DNA of 64,000 nucleotides. Source: Roseinatronobacter sp. S2. GTDB lineage: Bacteria; Pseudomonadota; Alphaproteobacteria; Rhodobacterales; Rhodobacteraceae. Positions 36,587 to 44,420 of this stretch are shown piece by piece. Made by a program: the position numbers and the translations under genes. Location of the stretch: the NCBI RefSeq assembly GCF_029581395.1, contig NZ_CP121113.1, positions 1,298,001 through 1,362,000 on the forward strand. The letters run 5' to 3'. Below the pieces are notes generated by a model. The model worked only from the letters and a program-made list of their open reading frames with translations, ran no database searches and was not told where the DNA came from. Position 1 is the first letter of the stretch. The number at the start of each line of letters is the position of its first letter.

Positions 36587-37353
36587 CGCCCCTTTTGCAG
36601 GTCGAAAACCTGAGCAAGCACTACGGCGCATATCTGGGCTGCGGGGATGTGTCCTTCGCGCTGTGGCCGGGCGAGGTGATGGGCATTGTCGGCGAAAGCG
36701 GATCGGGCAAATCGACGCTGCTGAACTGTCTGGCCGGTCATCTGCCCCCCGATGCGGGTCGCGTGCTGTTTGACACCCGCGAGGACGGCCCGCATGACAT
36801 ATTAGGCATGACCGAGGCCGAGCGCCGCTGGCTGGCGCGCACGGACTGGGCCTTCGTGCACCAGAATCCGCGCGACGGGCTGCGCATGAATGTCAGCGCC
36901 GGCGGCAATGTGGGCGAGCGGCTGATGGCCGTGGGCGCGCGCCATTACGGTGACATCCGCGCGCAGGCAAGCGACTGGCTGGCGCGCGTTGAAATTGATG
37001 TGGGCCGCGTGGATGACCGCCCGCGCGCGTTTTCCGGCGGCATGCAGCAACGCCTGCAAATCGCGCGCAATCTGGTGACAGGGCCGCGGCTGGTGTTCAT
37101 GGACGAACCCACAGGCGGGCTGGATGTCAGCGTGCAGGCGCGGCTTTTGGATTTGCTGCGCGGGCTGGTGCGGCGCCTTGGCCTGTCGGCGGTGATTGTC
37201 ACGCATGATCTGGCTGTGGTGCGGCTGCTGGCCGACCGGCTGATGGTGATGAAGGACGGGCGCGTGGTGGAACAGGGGCTGACCGATCAGGTGCTGGATG
37301 ATCCGCAGCATGCCTATACGCAGCTTTTGGTCAGTTCGGTGCTTCAGGTCTGA
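36583..37353 (+). CDS. phnK: C-P lyase ABC-type ATPase PhnK
   Basis: A 256-residue ABC ATPase: Walker A GESGSGKST, signature FSGGMQQRLQIARNL, Walker B RLVFMDEPTGGLD. In the C-P lyase system PhnK binds the PhnGHIJ core, not a membrane permease. Start overlaps the phnJ stop by four bases. Confidence 0.95.
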   Translation: MTPLLQVENLSKHYGAYLGCGDVSFALWPGEVMGIVGESGSGKSTLLNCLAGHLPPDAGRVLFDTREDGPHDILGMTEAERRWLARTDWAFVHQNPRDGLRMNVSAGGNVGERLMAVGARHYGDIRAQASDWLARVEIDVGRVDDRPRAFSGGMQQRLQIARNLVTGPRLVFMDEPTGGLDVSVQARLLDLLRGLVRRLGLSAVIVTHDLAVVRLLADRLMVMKDGRVVEQGLTDQVLDDPQHAYTQLLVSSVLQV

Positions 37354-37380
37354 CGCAGGGGGCTGGACGCGTGGATTGAT

Positions 37381-37403
37381 TGAGTATTTTTGGCAAGATG
37401 AAG
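37381..37403 (+). repeat. Recurrent short motif, copy 3
   Basis: GAGTATTTTTGGCAAGATGA in the 60-bp phnK-phnL gap, ten bases before the phnL start codon. No strong hairpin precedes it here, unlike copies 1 and 2. Confidence 0.6.
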
Positions 37404-37413
37404 GGATAGGCGC

Positions 37414-38100
37414 ATGATCGAGATTGCAGGCGTGGGCAAGCGGTTCGTCTTGCACAATCAGGGCGGCGTCGCGTTGTCCGTGATGGAAGGGGCCGCCTTG
37501 CGCGTAGACCCTGGCGAATGCGTGGCGCTGACGGGGGCATCAGGCGCGGGGAAATCGACGCTGATGCGCATGATCTGGGGCAATTACCGCTGTGATACAG
37601 GGTCCATTCGCGTGGCAGGCGTGGAGCTGTGCCGCGCAGAGCCGCGCGCGGTGCTGGACTTGCGGCGCGGCACCTTGGGCTATGTCAGCCAGTTCCTGCG
37701 GGTGATCCCGCGTGTGCCCACGCTGCGGATCGTGGCCGAGCCGTTATTGGCGCAGGGCGTGGACGAAGATGCAGCGCTGGCGCGCGCGGGGGCCTTGCTG
37801 ACGCGGCTGAACATTCCTGCGCCGCTGTGGTCCTTGTCGCCCACGACATTTTCGGGCGGCGAGCAGCAGCGCGTCAATATCGCGCGCGGGTTTATTCAGG
37901 ACTGGCCGGTGATGTTGCTGGATGAACCCACAGCCAGCCTTGATGCGGCCAATCGCGCAGTTGTACTGGAGCTGATCTTGCAGGCCAAGGCGCGCGGCGC
38001 GGCCATTCTGGGCATTTTCCACGATGCGGATGCCCGCGCGGCGGTCTGCGACCGCGAGGTTGATGTGACAGGCTTCACCCCCGCCATGGTGAGCGCATGA
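37414..38100 (+). CDS. phnL: C-P lyase ABC-type ATPase PhnL
   Basis: A 228-residue ABC ATPase: Walker A GASGAGKST, signature FSGGEQQRVNIARGF, Walker B VMLLDEPTASLD. It associates with PhnK on the C-P lyase core. The stop overlaps the phnN start by four bases. Confidence 0.95.
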   Translation: MIEIAGVGKRFVLHNQGGVALSVMEGAALRVDPGECVALTGASGAGKSTLMRMIWGNYRCDTGSIRVAGVELCRAEPRAVLDLRRGTLGYVSQFLRVIPRVPTLRIVAEPLLAQGVDEDAALARAGALLTRLNIPAPLWSLSPTTFSGGEQQRVNIARGFIQDWPVMLLDEPTASLDAANRAVVLELILQAKARGAAILGIFHDADARAAVCDREVDVTGFTPAMVSA

Positions 38101-38654
38101 TCGCGCATGGCGGGCGCGGGCGGCTGGTCGCGGTTGTGGGGCCGTCAGGTGTGGGCAAGGACACGCTGATTGCGGAAGTCGCGCGGACGCGCCCTGATAT
38201 TGTGGTGGCGCAGCGCATCATTACGCGCGCGCCGGATGCGGGCGGAGAGGATCATCAGGCCGTATCCGACGCGCTGTTTGATGCGCAGCTTGCCATGGGG
38301 CGTTTTGCGTTTCATTGGGGCGCGCACGGGCTGCGCTATGCCATTCCCGCCAGTATTGACGCCGATCTTGCGCAGGGGCGGGTGGTTGTGTTCAACGGCT
38401 CGCGCAAGGCATTGCAGGGGATTGCAGCCTCCTATCCGCAACTGATGGTGCTGATGATCACCGCCCCGCCGGAAGTGCTGGCGCAGCGGCTGCGCGCGCG
38501 CGGGCGCGAAGGTGCGCGCGAGATTGCTGCACGCCTGAAGCGCGCCGAGCTGGCACCGCCTGCGGGGGCCGTGGTCATCATGAATGACGCCACGGTTGAT
38601 GCAGCCGTGGCGCAGATGCTGGCCGCGATTACCCGCGCATCGCAAAGCGCGTGA
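38097..38654 (+). CDS. phnN: Ribose 1,5-bisphosphokinase PhnN
   Basis: A 185-residue kinase with P-loop GPSGVGKDT near the N-terminus and a guanylate-kinase-like fold. It converts ribose 1,5-bisphosphate to PRPP, returning the pathway's sugar to nucleotide metabolism. Its 3' end overlaps the convergent DUF1045 gene by 26 bases. Confidence 0.93.
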   Translation: MIAHGGRGRLVAVVGPSGVGKDTLIAEVARTRPDIVVAQRIITRAPDAGGEDHQAVSDALFDAQLAMGRFAFHWGAHGLRYAIPASIDADLAQGRVVVFNGSRKALQGIAASYPQLMVLMITAPPEVLAQRLRARGREGAREIAARLKRAELAPPAGAVVIMNDATVDAAVAQMLAAITRASQSA

Positions 38655-39309
38655 CCAGATGGAACCGTCCGTCCGCCCCTTCGCCAAAGACGCACAGCGC
38701 ATCAAGATGATGGTCTTCCGCAAGTGCGGGGTCAAACCAGGCATGGGCGGCGCGCAGGGCATCGGCCATCTGCGCGGGGTCGCGCTTGCCGCTAAGGGTG
38801 ACATGAAAACGGAATTCATCCATCACATAGGGATAGCCCCAGCGCAGCAACAACGCGTCCTGACGCGCCGTCAGCCCGGCTTTGCGGCGGCGGGCAATGT
38901 CATGCTCGGACAGGGGCGCGCGATACGGGTCCAGATCCTGCACGATCCGCGCAGCCGCATCGCCCAGTGCGCGGGGCTGGGTTTCGGGCATAATGGCCAG
39001 AAACCCGTCCATCGGGCGCAACCGCAGCCGGCCCAATGCGACAGGGTCCATATCCCCTGCAAGGGTTTCGACAGCATCCAGAAAATCGGGGACAGGGCAG
39101 GCAAGCGCCATTGGCGGCTTCAACGTGCCATGCAGGCCGTATTTGCGCGGTGTTTCGGTCAGGGCGGCCAGATCAAGCCCCAGATCGGGGTGCGCCATAG
39201 CGCAGCCCTTATCCGCATCCCAGCCCAGCCATGCAGCCCCCGCATGCGCAAGGGCACTGCCCGCAGGTGGCGTGTAATAGATCGCAAAGCGTTGAAATTC
39301 TGCCGACAT
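38629..39309 (-). CDS. DUF1045 phosphonate-locus protein, 2H phosphoesterase-like
   Basis: About 226 residues. Two HxT motifs, HGTLKPP and FHVTLSG, mark a 2H phosphoesterase fold. DUF1045 proteins recur in C-P lyase loci. No phnP is present here, so this protein may open the cyclic 1,2-phosphate made by PhnJ; that is inference. Start at 39309 (MSAEFQRFAIYYTPP) was chosen because the longer frame to 39510 runs into phnM2. Confidence 0.88.
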   Translation of the reverse strand: MSAEFQRFAIYYTPPAGSALAHAGAAWLGWDADKGCAMAHPDLGLDLAALTETPRKYGLHGTLKPPMALACPVPDFLDAVETLAGDMDPVALGRLRLRPMDGFLAIMPETQPRALGDAAARIVQDLDPYRAPLSEHDIARRRKAGLTARQDALLLRWGYPYVMDEFRFHVTLSGKRDPAQMADALRAAHAWFDPALAEDHHLDALCVFGEGADGRFHLVTRFAMRG

Positions 39310-39351
39310 ATGACCCGTCCTTTTGGTGATGGCCCTTTGCATGGCACAGGG

Positions 39352-39369
39352 TTGTGACAAGACGGTAAC
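39352..39369 (+). promoter_or_regulatory. Candidate Pho box upstream of phnM2
   Basis: TTGTGAC-AAGA-CGGTAAC has the 7-4-7 spacing of a Pho box, with half-sites weaker than the consensus CTGTCAT. It lies 22 bases before the phnM2 ATG, in the 82-bp gap divergent with the DUF1045 gene. Confidence 0.35.
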
Positions 39370-39391
39370 GCATAATCCAAGGACCGATATA

Positions 39392-40534
39392 ATGACAGAG
39401 CTTGTACTTGCAAATGCCCGCCTCGTGCGCCCGACCGAGGTTTGCCACGGCGCAATCGTCATACGCGACGGGTTGATTGCCGCGCTGGACACGGGCGACG
39501 GCGTGCCCAAGGGTGCCGTGGATTGTCAGGGTGATCTGATTGCGCCGGGGCTGATCGAGTTGCACACCGACAATCTGGAACGCCATCTGGCCCCGCGCCC
39601 CGGTGTGGACTGGCCCCATGCGGGGGCCGTGATCGCGCATGATCGCGAACTGGCAGGCACCGGCATCACCACCGTATATGACGCGTTGCGCATCGGGTCG
39701 TTGCTGCGCGATGATGCGCGCGGACGGGCGCGATATGCGCGTGCGCTGGCCTCCGAAATTCTGGAAATGCGCGCGCTGGGCGCGCTGAAGATCAGCCATT
39801 TCCTGCATCTGCGCGCCGAGATATGTTCAGACACCCTGCTGGACGAACTGGATGAATTCGGCACGGATGACCGCATCGGTATTGTCAGCCTGATGGACCA
39901 TACGCCCGGCCAGCGGCAATTCGCGGACCTTGCGCAGCTGCGCACTTATATGCGCGGGAAATACGGCATGAATGATGCTGAATTCGAGGCGCATGTGACC
40001 CGCCAGCAGGCCCTTGGCGCACAGGTGCGCGGCCCGCATGAAGCCGCGATTGTCGCAGCCGCGCAGCGCTATGGCGCGACACTTGCCAGCCATGATGACA
40101 CCACCACCGAACAGGTGGCGGCGTCTGCGGGCCACGGGGTGCGTCTGGCCGAATTTCCCACAACGCTGGCGGCGGCGCAGGCATGCCATGCCCACGGGAT
40201 TGCAGTGATGATGGGCGCGCCCAACCTGATCCGTGGCGGGTCGCATTCGGGCAATGTGGCGGCGGGGGATCTGGCGCAGGCAGAGCGGCTGGATATTCTG
40301 TCATCGGATTATGTGCCCGCCGCGCTGTTGCTGGGTGCGGTGCGTCTGGGGCAGGGCTGCGGCGATCTGGCGCGCGGGTTTGCGGCTGTCACGCAAGCGC
40401 CTGCACGCGCGGCAGGGCTGGCTGATCGCGGTGCGCTGCGCGAAGGGCTGCGTGCCGATCTGATCCGCGTGGCGCTGCCCGCAGCAATCCCCATGCTACA
40501 GGCCGTGTGGGTGCGCGGGGTGCGGGTTGCGTGA
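39392..40534 (+). CDS. phnM: Alpha-D-ribose 1-methylphosphonate 5-triphosphate diphosphatase
   Basis: A 380-residue canonical PhnM: GLIELHTDNLERHLAPRPGVDWP, LMDHTPGQRQF, ASHDDTT and MGAPNLIRGGSHSGN. It hydrolyses the 5-triphosphate to monophosphate and diphosphate, the step before PhnJ. It is divergent from the DUF1045 gene and transcribed as a single gene, with repeat copy 3 only 16 bases after its stop. Confidence 0.94.
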   Translation: MTELVLANARLVRPTEVCHGAIVIRDGLIAALDTGDGVPKGAVDCQGDLIAPGLIELHTDNLERHLAPRPGVDWPHAGAVIAHDRELAGTGITTVYDALRIGSLLRDDARGRARYARALASEILEMRALGALKISHFLHLRAEICSDTLLDELDEFGTDDRIGIVSLMDHTPGQRQFADLAQLRTYMRGKYGMNDAEFEAHVTRQQALGAQVRGPHEAAIVAAAQRYGATLASHDDTTTEQVAASAGHGVRLAEFPTTLAAAQACHAHGIAVMMGAPNLIRGGSHSGNVAAGDLAQAERLDILSSDYVPAALLLGAVRLGQGCGDLARGFAAVTQAPARAAGLADRGALREGLRADLIRVALPAAIPMLQAVWVRGVRVA

Positions 40535-40550
40535 GGTGGACGGTTCAGGC

Positions 40551-40733
40551 CATGGACAAAGCCCGCGCCAGCGGTGGGCCGGGGTCTGCCGATCCGGCAT
40601 TATAAGAATGCAGTTTATGCCAGCTGCATACTCCTGACATCAAAGGATTGAACTGCCATCAGAGTAATCGGCAGGCGGTGGGACGGCCCGCCGATGGCGC
40701 GGCGGCCTGCGGCCTTTGCTCCGCGCCTTGGGA
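40551..40733 (-). repeat. Dispersed intergenic element, copy 3 (type B)
   Basis: Minus-strand orientation. Outer parts match the family; the centre lacks the AGTGAACTTCACT palindrome and reads GGCATAAACTGCATTCTTATAATGCC in two parts on the minus strand, so it belongs to subtype B with copies 4 and 7. It fills the gap between convergent phnM2 (16 bp) and acuI (72 bp). Confidence 0.87.
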
Positions 40734-40805
40734 TGTTCCCCAATGACCGCTTCAGGTCAGAACTTACCACCCTGACGCATCCATCCGACACGCCAAGCCA
40801 CCAGA

Positions 40806-41798
40806 TCAGCCGTTCACATCCACCACAACGCGCCCCTTGATCTGGCCTTTCAGAATGTCCGCGCCCAGTTGCGGCAGGTCGGCCAATGTGGCGGGTTGAA
40901 TCATCGCATCCAGCTTGTCCATGGGCAGATCGCGCGCAATCCGGCCCCATGCCCGCACGCGGTTGTCATAGGGTTGCATCACCGAATCGATCCCCAGCAG
41001 GTTGACGCCGCGCAACAGGAACGGCACGACCGTTGCAGGCAGGCCCGCCCCGCCCGCAAGCCCCACTGCCGAAACCGATGCGCCATATTTCATCTGCCCC
41101 AGCACGCGCGCCAGCATCGCGCCGCCCACGGCATCCACGCAGCCTGCCCATGTTTCGGCCTCCAGCGGGCGCTTGACGGTCTCGTTGATCTCCTCGCGCG
41201 CAACGATGCGGGCCGCGCCAAGGCTGCGCAGATAATCTGCGGTCTCTGGCCGTCCGGTCACGGCGGCCACCTCATGGCCCAATGCGGCCAGAACCGCCAC
41301 CGCGACAGACCCCACACCCCCCGCAGCGCCCGTCACCAGCACCGGCCCGTTGCCCGCCTTCAGCCCGTGATCTTCCAGCGCCATGACCGCCAGCATCGCC
41401 GTAAACCCCGCCGTGCCCACCGCCATGGCCTGCCGTGTGCTGAACCCTTCTGGCAGGGGCACCAGCCAGTCGGCCTTGACGCGGGCCTTTTGCGCGTAGC
41501 CGCCCCAATGCGCCTCTCCCACGCGCCAGCCGGTCAGCACGACCTTGTCACCGGGTTGGTAGCGCGCATCGCCCGACGCCGCGACCGTGCCCGCGAAATC
41601 AATGCCGGGCACATGGGGGTAGTTGCGCACCAGCCCGCCGCCGGGGCCGATGCACAGCCCGTCCTTGTAATTCACGGTTGAATACTCGACCGCGACAGTC
41701 ACATCGCCTTCGGGCAACTGGTCTTCGGTGATCTGCTGCACGCTGGCTTGGGTTTTGCCGTCCTCGTTCTTTTCGACAATCAGTGCGTTGAAGCTCAT
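40806..41798 (-). CDS. acuI: Acrylyl-CoA reductase (NADPH)
   Basis: A 330-residue zinc-free medium-chain reductase of the AcuI/YhdH family, reducing acrylyl-CoA to propionyl-CoA; this step detoxifies acrylate from DMSP or supports 3-hydroxypropionate assimilation. Key features: VEYSTVNYKDGLCI at the N-terminus and the NADPH-binding VTGAAGGVGSVAVAVLAALG. No acuR or DMSP lyase is adjacent; it follows DUF1326 and DUF2182 genes on the same strand, separated by three 16-bp repeats. Confidence 0.9.
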   Translation of the reverse strand: MSFNALIVEKNEDGKTQASVQQITEDQLPEGDVTVAVEYSTVNYKDGLCIGPGGGLVRNYPHVPGIDFAGTVAASGDARYQPGDKVVLTGWRVGEAHWGGYAQKARVKADWLVPLPEGFSTRQAMAVGTAGFTAMLAVMALEDHGLKAGNGPVLVTGAAGGVGSVAVAVLAALGHEVAAVTGRPETADYLRSLGAARIVAREEINETVKRPLEAETWAGCVDAVGGAMLARVLGQMKYGASVSAVGLAGGAGLPATVVPFLLRGVNLLGIDSVMQPYDNRVRAWGRIARDLPMDKLDAMIQPATLADLPQLGADILKGQIKGRVVVDVNG

Positions 41799-41810
41799 GA
41801 TGCTCTCCTG

Positions 41811-41858
41811 TTTTGTGGTTAACGGCTTTTGTGGTTAACGACTTTTGTGGTTAACGGC
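41811..41858. repeat. Three tandem 16-bp repeats between DUF1326 and acuI
   Basis: Three copies of TTTTGTGGTTAACGGC (the second has one change), each containing GTTAAC. The last copy includes the stop codon of the DUF1326 gene, so duplication left the stop repeated in the spacer. It lies just before the acuI ribosome site. Confidence 0.9.
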
Positions 41859-42504
41859 CGGGGCCGTGCCAGTCGATCTGGCAGATTTCCGCGCTGCGGC
41901 CATCAAAATCCCAGACCCGCCCGAAGGCGCGCACGCGCCCCTTGGTGGCCGTGGCGACCGTAATATCCGGCCCCATCCAGTATTCGGTATTGGTGACAAC
42001 AATTTCGCGGTCGGGGTCCGCGCCACGCACGGGCACGACTTCGCCCTGAATTTTCTTGCCCACCATCAGGCGGCGTTTGTCGCCGTCATTTTCATAGGTG
42101 ATGGCCGCGCGTTCGGCCCCCAGAAATTCGCTGACCAGCATGCCAAACAGCCCCGTTGTGCCGCGTGCCGCGCCCGAAAAAATGTTGACCAGCGCGTCAT
42201 AGGCCGCATCAGTGGCGCGGTCGTCAATGAACGCCGCCGCCTGCCAGTTGCCGCGCGCCATCAATCCCGGAATTTCCAGAAGCAGCCCGACATTCAGCCC
42301 CGACAGGTCATCGTCGCCGTAATGGCCGCTATCAATCCGCACCCCCGCCCATGCCTGACAATAGCCTTCTGTCGGGGCATGTTTGCCAAGGCTGACCACA
42401 CAGGGGCAAAATACCGTGCAGTTGCAGTTCAGAATCAATTCGCCCCTGATCGCCCAAGGCACTGTGCCAAGGGCGGGTTTTTCCAGTGTGTCGCTCATGT
42501 CCAT
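41851..42504 (-). CDS. DUF1326 family protein
   Basis: A 217-residue cytoplasmic protein of the DUF1326 family. The cysteine motif NCNCTVFCPC near residues 27-36 suggests a metal or redox site. It is coupled to the DUF2182 gene (10-base overlap), a pairing I recall from other Proteobacteria. Function unknown; the placement before acuI suggests a shared transcript. Confidence 0.83.
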   Translation of the reverse strand: MDMSDTLEKPALGTVPWAIRGELILNCNCTVFCPCVVSLGKHAPTEGYCQAWAGVRIDSGHYGDDDLSGLNVGLLLEIPGLMARGNWQAAAFIDDRATDAAYDALVNIFSGAARGTTGLFGMLVSEFLGAERAAITYENDGDKRRLMVGKKIQGEVVPVRGADPDREIVVTNTEYWMGPDITVATATKGRVRAFGRVWDFDGRSAEICQIDWHGPGR

Positions 42505-43271
42505 CCTCCCAGTTCAAAAATCACAACCGCAGCACTTGCGGCAATCAACCCGTAGCCCAGGGGCCGCGTCAGAACCGCGCCGATCCGGGGCAGTTTTTCC
42601 AGCATCATCAGCACCATTGCGCCGCCCATCCACAGCAGGTTCATGGTGCCCCCCACAAAGGCCAGCGCCATCAAGGCCCAGCAACACCCCAGACAGACAG
42701 CCCCCAGCCGCACCCCCATGCGCCACGGCCCGTCATCCCAGTATTGTATGAAAAATGTCAGCGGGCGGCGGCATTTGGCCAGACAAGCATCCTTCAATGT
42801 TGAAAATTGATAAGCGCCAGCGCCCGCCAGCAGCAATGCGGTCAGCCATATATTCACGCTTTCGCCCAACGGGTTCAGAAACCCCGCGCCCGCCAGCCCC
42901 AGTTGCGCGCCCGTGGCAAGGACGGCAAATCCCAGCCACACCACAAGATAGCCCGCCAGCAATGCCGCGAACCCTGCCGCGCGTCCGGTCTGAACCAGAT
43001 CGTCCCATGTCGACAATGCAGGCAGTGCCGTGGGGGCCATCATCGCGGCCGACATCAAGGCCCACATCACAAAGATATTCGGCGCTCCTGCCAGCCCCGG
43101 TTCAATGCGGCACAGGGCCTGCCAGAATTCCGCGCCATAAAGATTGGCCGCCGCAACCAGATCTGGCGGCAGTTGCATGGCATATAACGCCGCCCATGCC
43201 AGCAAGACCATGCCATAAAACCCCAGCCAGTGCGGTGCCCGCATTCTTCGCAAACCGGCTGCAAGCTGCAT
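42495..43271 (-). CDS. DUF2182 predicted metal-binding membrane protein
   Basis: About 258 residues with six or more membrane helices. Family features seen: MWALMSAAMMAPTALP, DACLAKCRRPLTFF and CLGCCWALMAL, whose cysteines suggest metal binding. The frame is open to 43373, but ATGs there fall inside a palindrome; MQLAAGLRRMRAP at 43271 with an upstream AGGCAGG looks better. It overlaps DUF1326 by ten bases. Confidence 0.82.
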   Translation of the reverse strand: MQLAAGLRRMRAPHWLGFYGMVLLAWAALYAMQLPPDLVAAANLYGAEFWQALCRIEPGLAGAPNIFVMWALMSAAMMAPTALPALSTWDDLVQTGRAAGFAALLAGYLVVWLGFAVLATGAQLGLAGAGFLNPLGESVNIWLTALLLAGAGAYQFSTLKDACLAKCRRPLTFFIQYWDDGPWRMGVRLGAVCLGCCWALMALAFVGGTMNLLWMGGAMVLMMLEKLPRIGAVLTRPLGYGLIAASAAVVIFELGGWT

Positions 43272-43335
43272 GAAAACCTGCCTTTTGCACGGGGCGCGCG
43301 CGGCACCTTGGGGGTTGGCTGCACGCTTGGCTTCG

Positions 43336-43352
43336 GATATGTATGACATATC
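43336..43352. promoter_or_regulatory. Perfect inverted repeat, candidate GntR operator
   Basis: GATATGT-ATG-ACATATC has 7-bp arms around 3 bp, in the divergent gap between the DUF2182-DUF1326-acuI operon and a GntR-FCD gene. A partial second copy (CTGACATATGG) lies near 43386. Fits an FCD-type operator controlling both directions. Confidence 0.55.
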
Positions 43353-43408
43353 AGGCCATTCACGGTCTGGCAAATGTTAATTGTCTGACATATGGCAAAG
43401 GTGCGCAG

Positions 43409-44146
43409 GTGAAAACCGATCTGGACAGCGAACGCGACTATTCCCAACAGATCGCGCAGACCATCCGCGATGCAATCGTTTCGGGCGATCTGCCGGTTGA
43501 CGGGCGCTTGCCATCGGAATCCGATCTGGCCACACGCTTCAATGTGTCCCGCCCCACCGTGCGCGAGGCGCTGAAACGGCTGGCCGCGCAAAACCTGATC
43601 CGCACCCAGCGCGGCGCCACAGGCGGGGCTTTCGTCAACCGGCTGAGTTTCGAGCAGGCGCAGGATCATATGGTCACAACGGCCACGCTGCTTTTGTCCA
43701 TGAACACTGTTGATTTCGAAACCGCCTGCGAGGCGCGCTTTGCCCTTGAACGTGCCTGCGTGCCGCTGGCCTGCGCGCGGCGCACACCGGCGCATCTGGC
43801 CAGTCTGCGCGCCGAAATCGCGCGTCAGGGCACGGACGGGCTGTCGGATGAGGAATTTTGCGCATCCGATGTGGCGTTTCACCGCGCGCTGGTCGATGCG
43901 GCGGGCAATCCGGTGCTGTCTTGGCATCTGGCAGGCGCAGTGGAAGCGATGCAACCGCTGATGAACATGATCACGTTCACCGCACGCTCGCGCGGGCGCA
44001 TCATTGCGCTGCATGACGGGCTGACCCTTGCGCTGGAGGCGGGCAAACCACGGCCCGCGCTTGCCGCCCTTGACGAACTGGCGTCCTATACGCTGGAACT
44101 GGGCGGTGAAATCCGCGCGCGGCGCGGCGCAAGGCGGTCGTCCTAG
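43409..44146 (+). CDS. GntR family regulator, FCD type
   Basis: About 245 residues from a GTG at 43409 (frame open from 43343, but that start lies in the palindrome). Winged helix GRLPSESDLATRFNVSRPTVREALKRLAAQNLIRTQRG then an FCD domain. It faces the DUF2182-DUF1326-acuI operon, which it probably controls. The ligand might be a CoA-pathway acid, by analogy only. Repeat copy 4 follows. Confidence 0.87.
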   Translation: MKTDLDSERDYSQQIAQTIRDAIVSGDLPVDGRLPSESDLATRFNVSRPTVREALKRLAAQNLIRTQRGATGGAFVNRLSFEQAQDHMVTTATLLLSMNTVDFETACEARFALERACVPLACARRTPAHLASLRAEIARQGTDGLSDEEFCASDVAFHRALVDAAGNPVLSWHLAGAVEAMQPLMNMITFTARSRGRIIALHDGLTLALEAGKPRPALAALDELASYTLELGGEIRARRGARRSS

Positions 44147-44213
44147 ACCATGGTCGGATCGGGGTGCAACACTCCGGTCGGGGGGGGCTGGTCTGAACGT
44201 GGCGTTGGAATTT

Positions 44214-44395
44214 CCCCAAGGCGCGGAGCAAAGGGCGCAGCCCGCCGCGCCATCGGCGGGCCGTCCCGCGGCCTGCCGATTTGGCCAGCGACACGCCAAG
44301 CCATTAAAGTAGGGGTATGCAGCTTGCATAAACTGCGTGTCTCAAACGTCGGATCGGCAGACCCCGGCCCACCGATAGCGCGGGCTTTGTCCATG
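44214..44395 (+). repeat. Dispersed intergenic element, copy 4 (type B)
   Basis: CCCCAAGGCGCGGAGCAAAG start, GGGCTTTGTCCATG end. Centre TATGCAGCTTGCATAAACTG lacks the second palindrome (subtype B). Convergent gap between two GntR genes, 67 bp from one stop and 25 bp from the other. Confidence 0.9.
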
Positions 44396-44420
44396 CCCCA
44401 ACATCCCCGTCACGCCCGTG

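Noticed and set aside
43067..44329. A 420-codon minus-strand frame spanning repeat copy 4, the GntR gene and part of DUF2182
   Set aside because: It crosses the repeat and is antisense to the GntR gene; openness comes from high GC, not coding.
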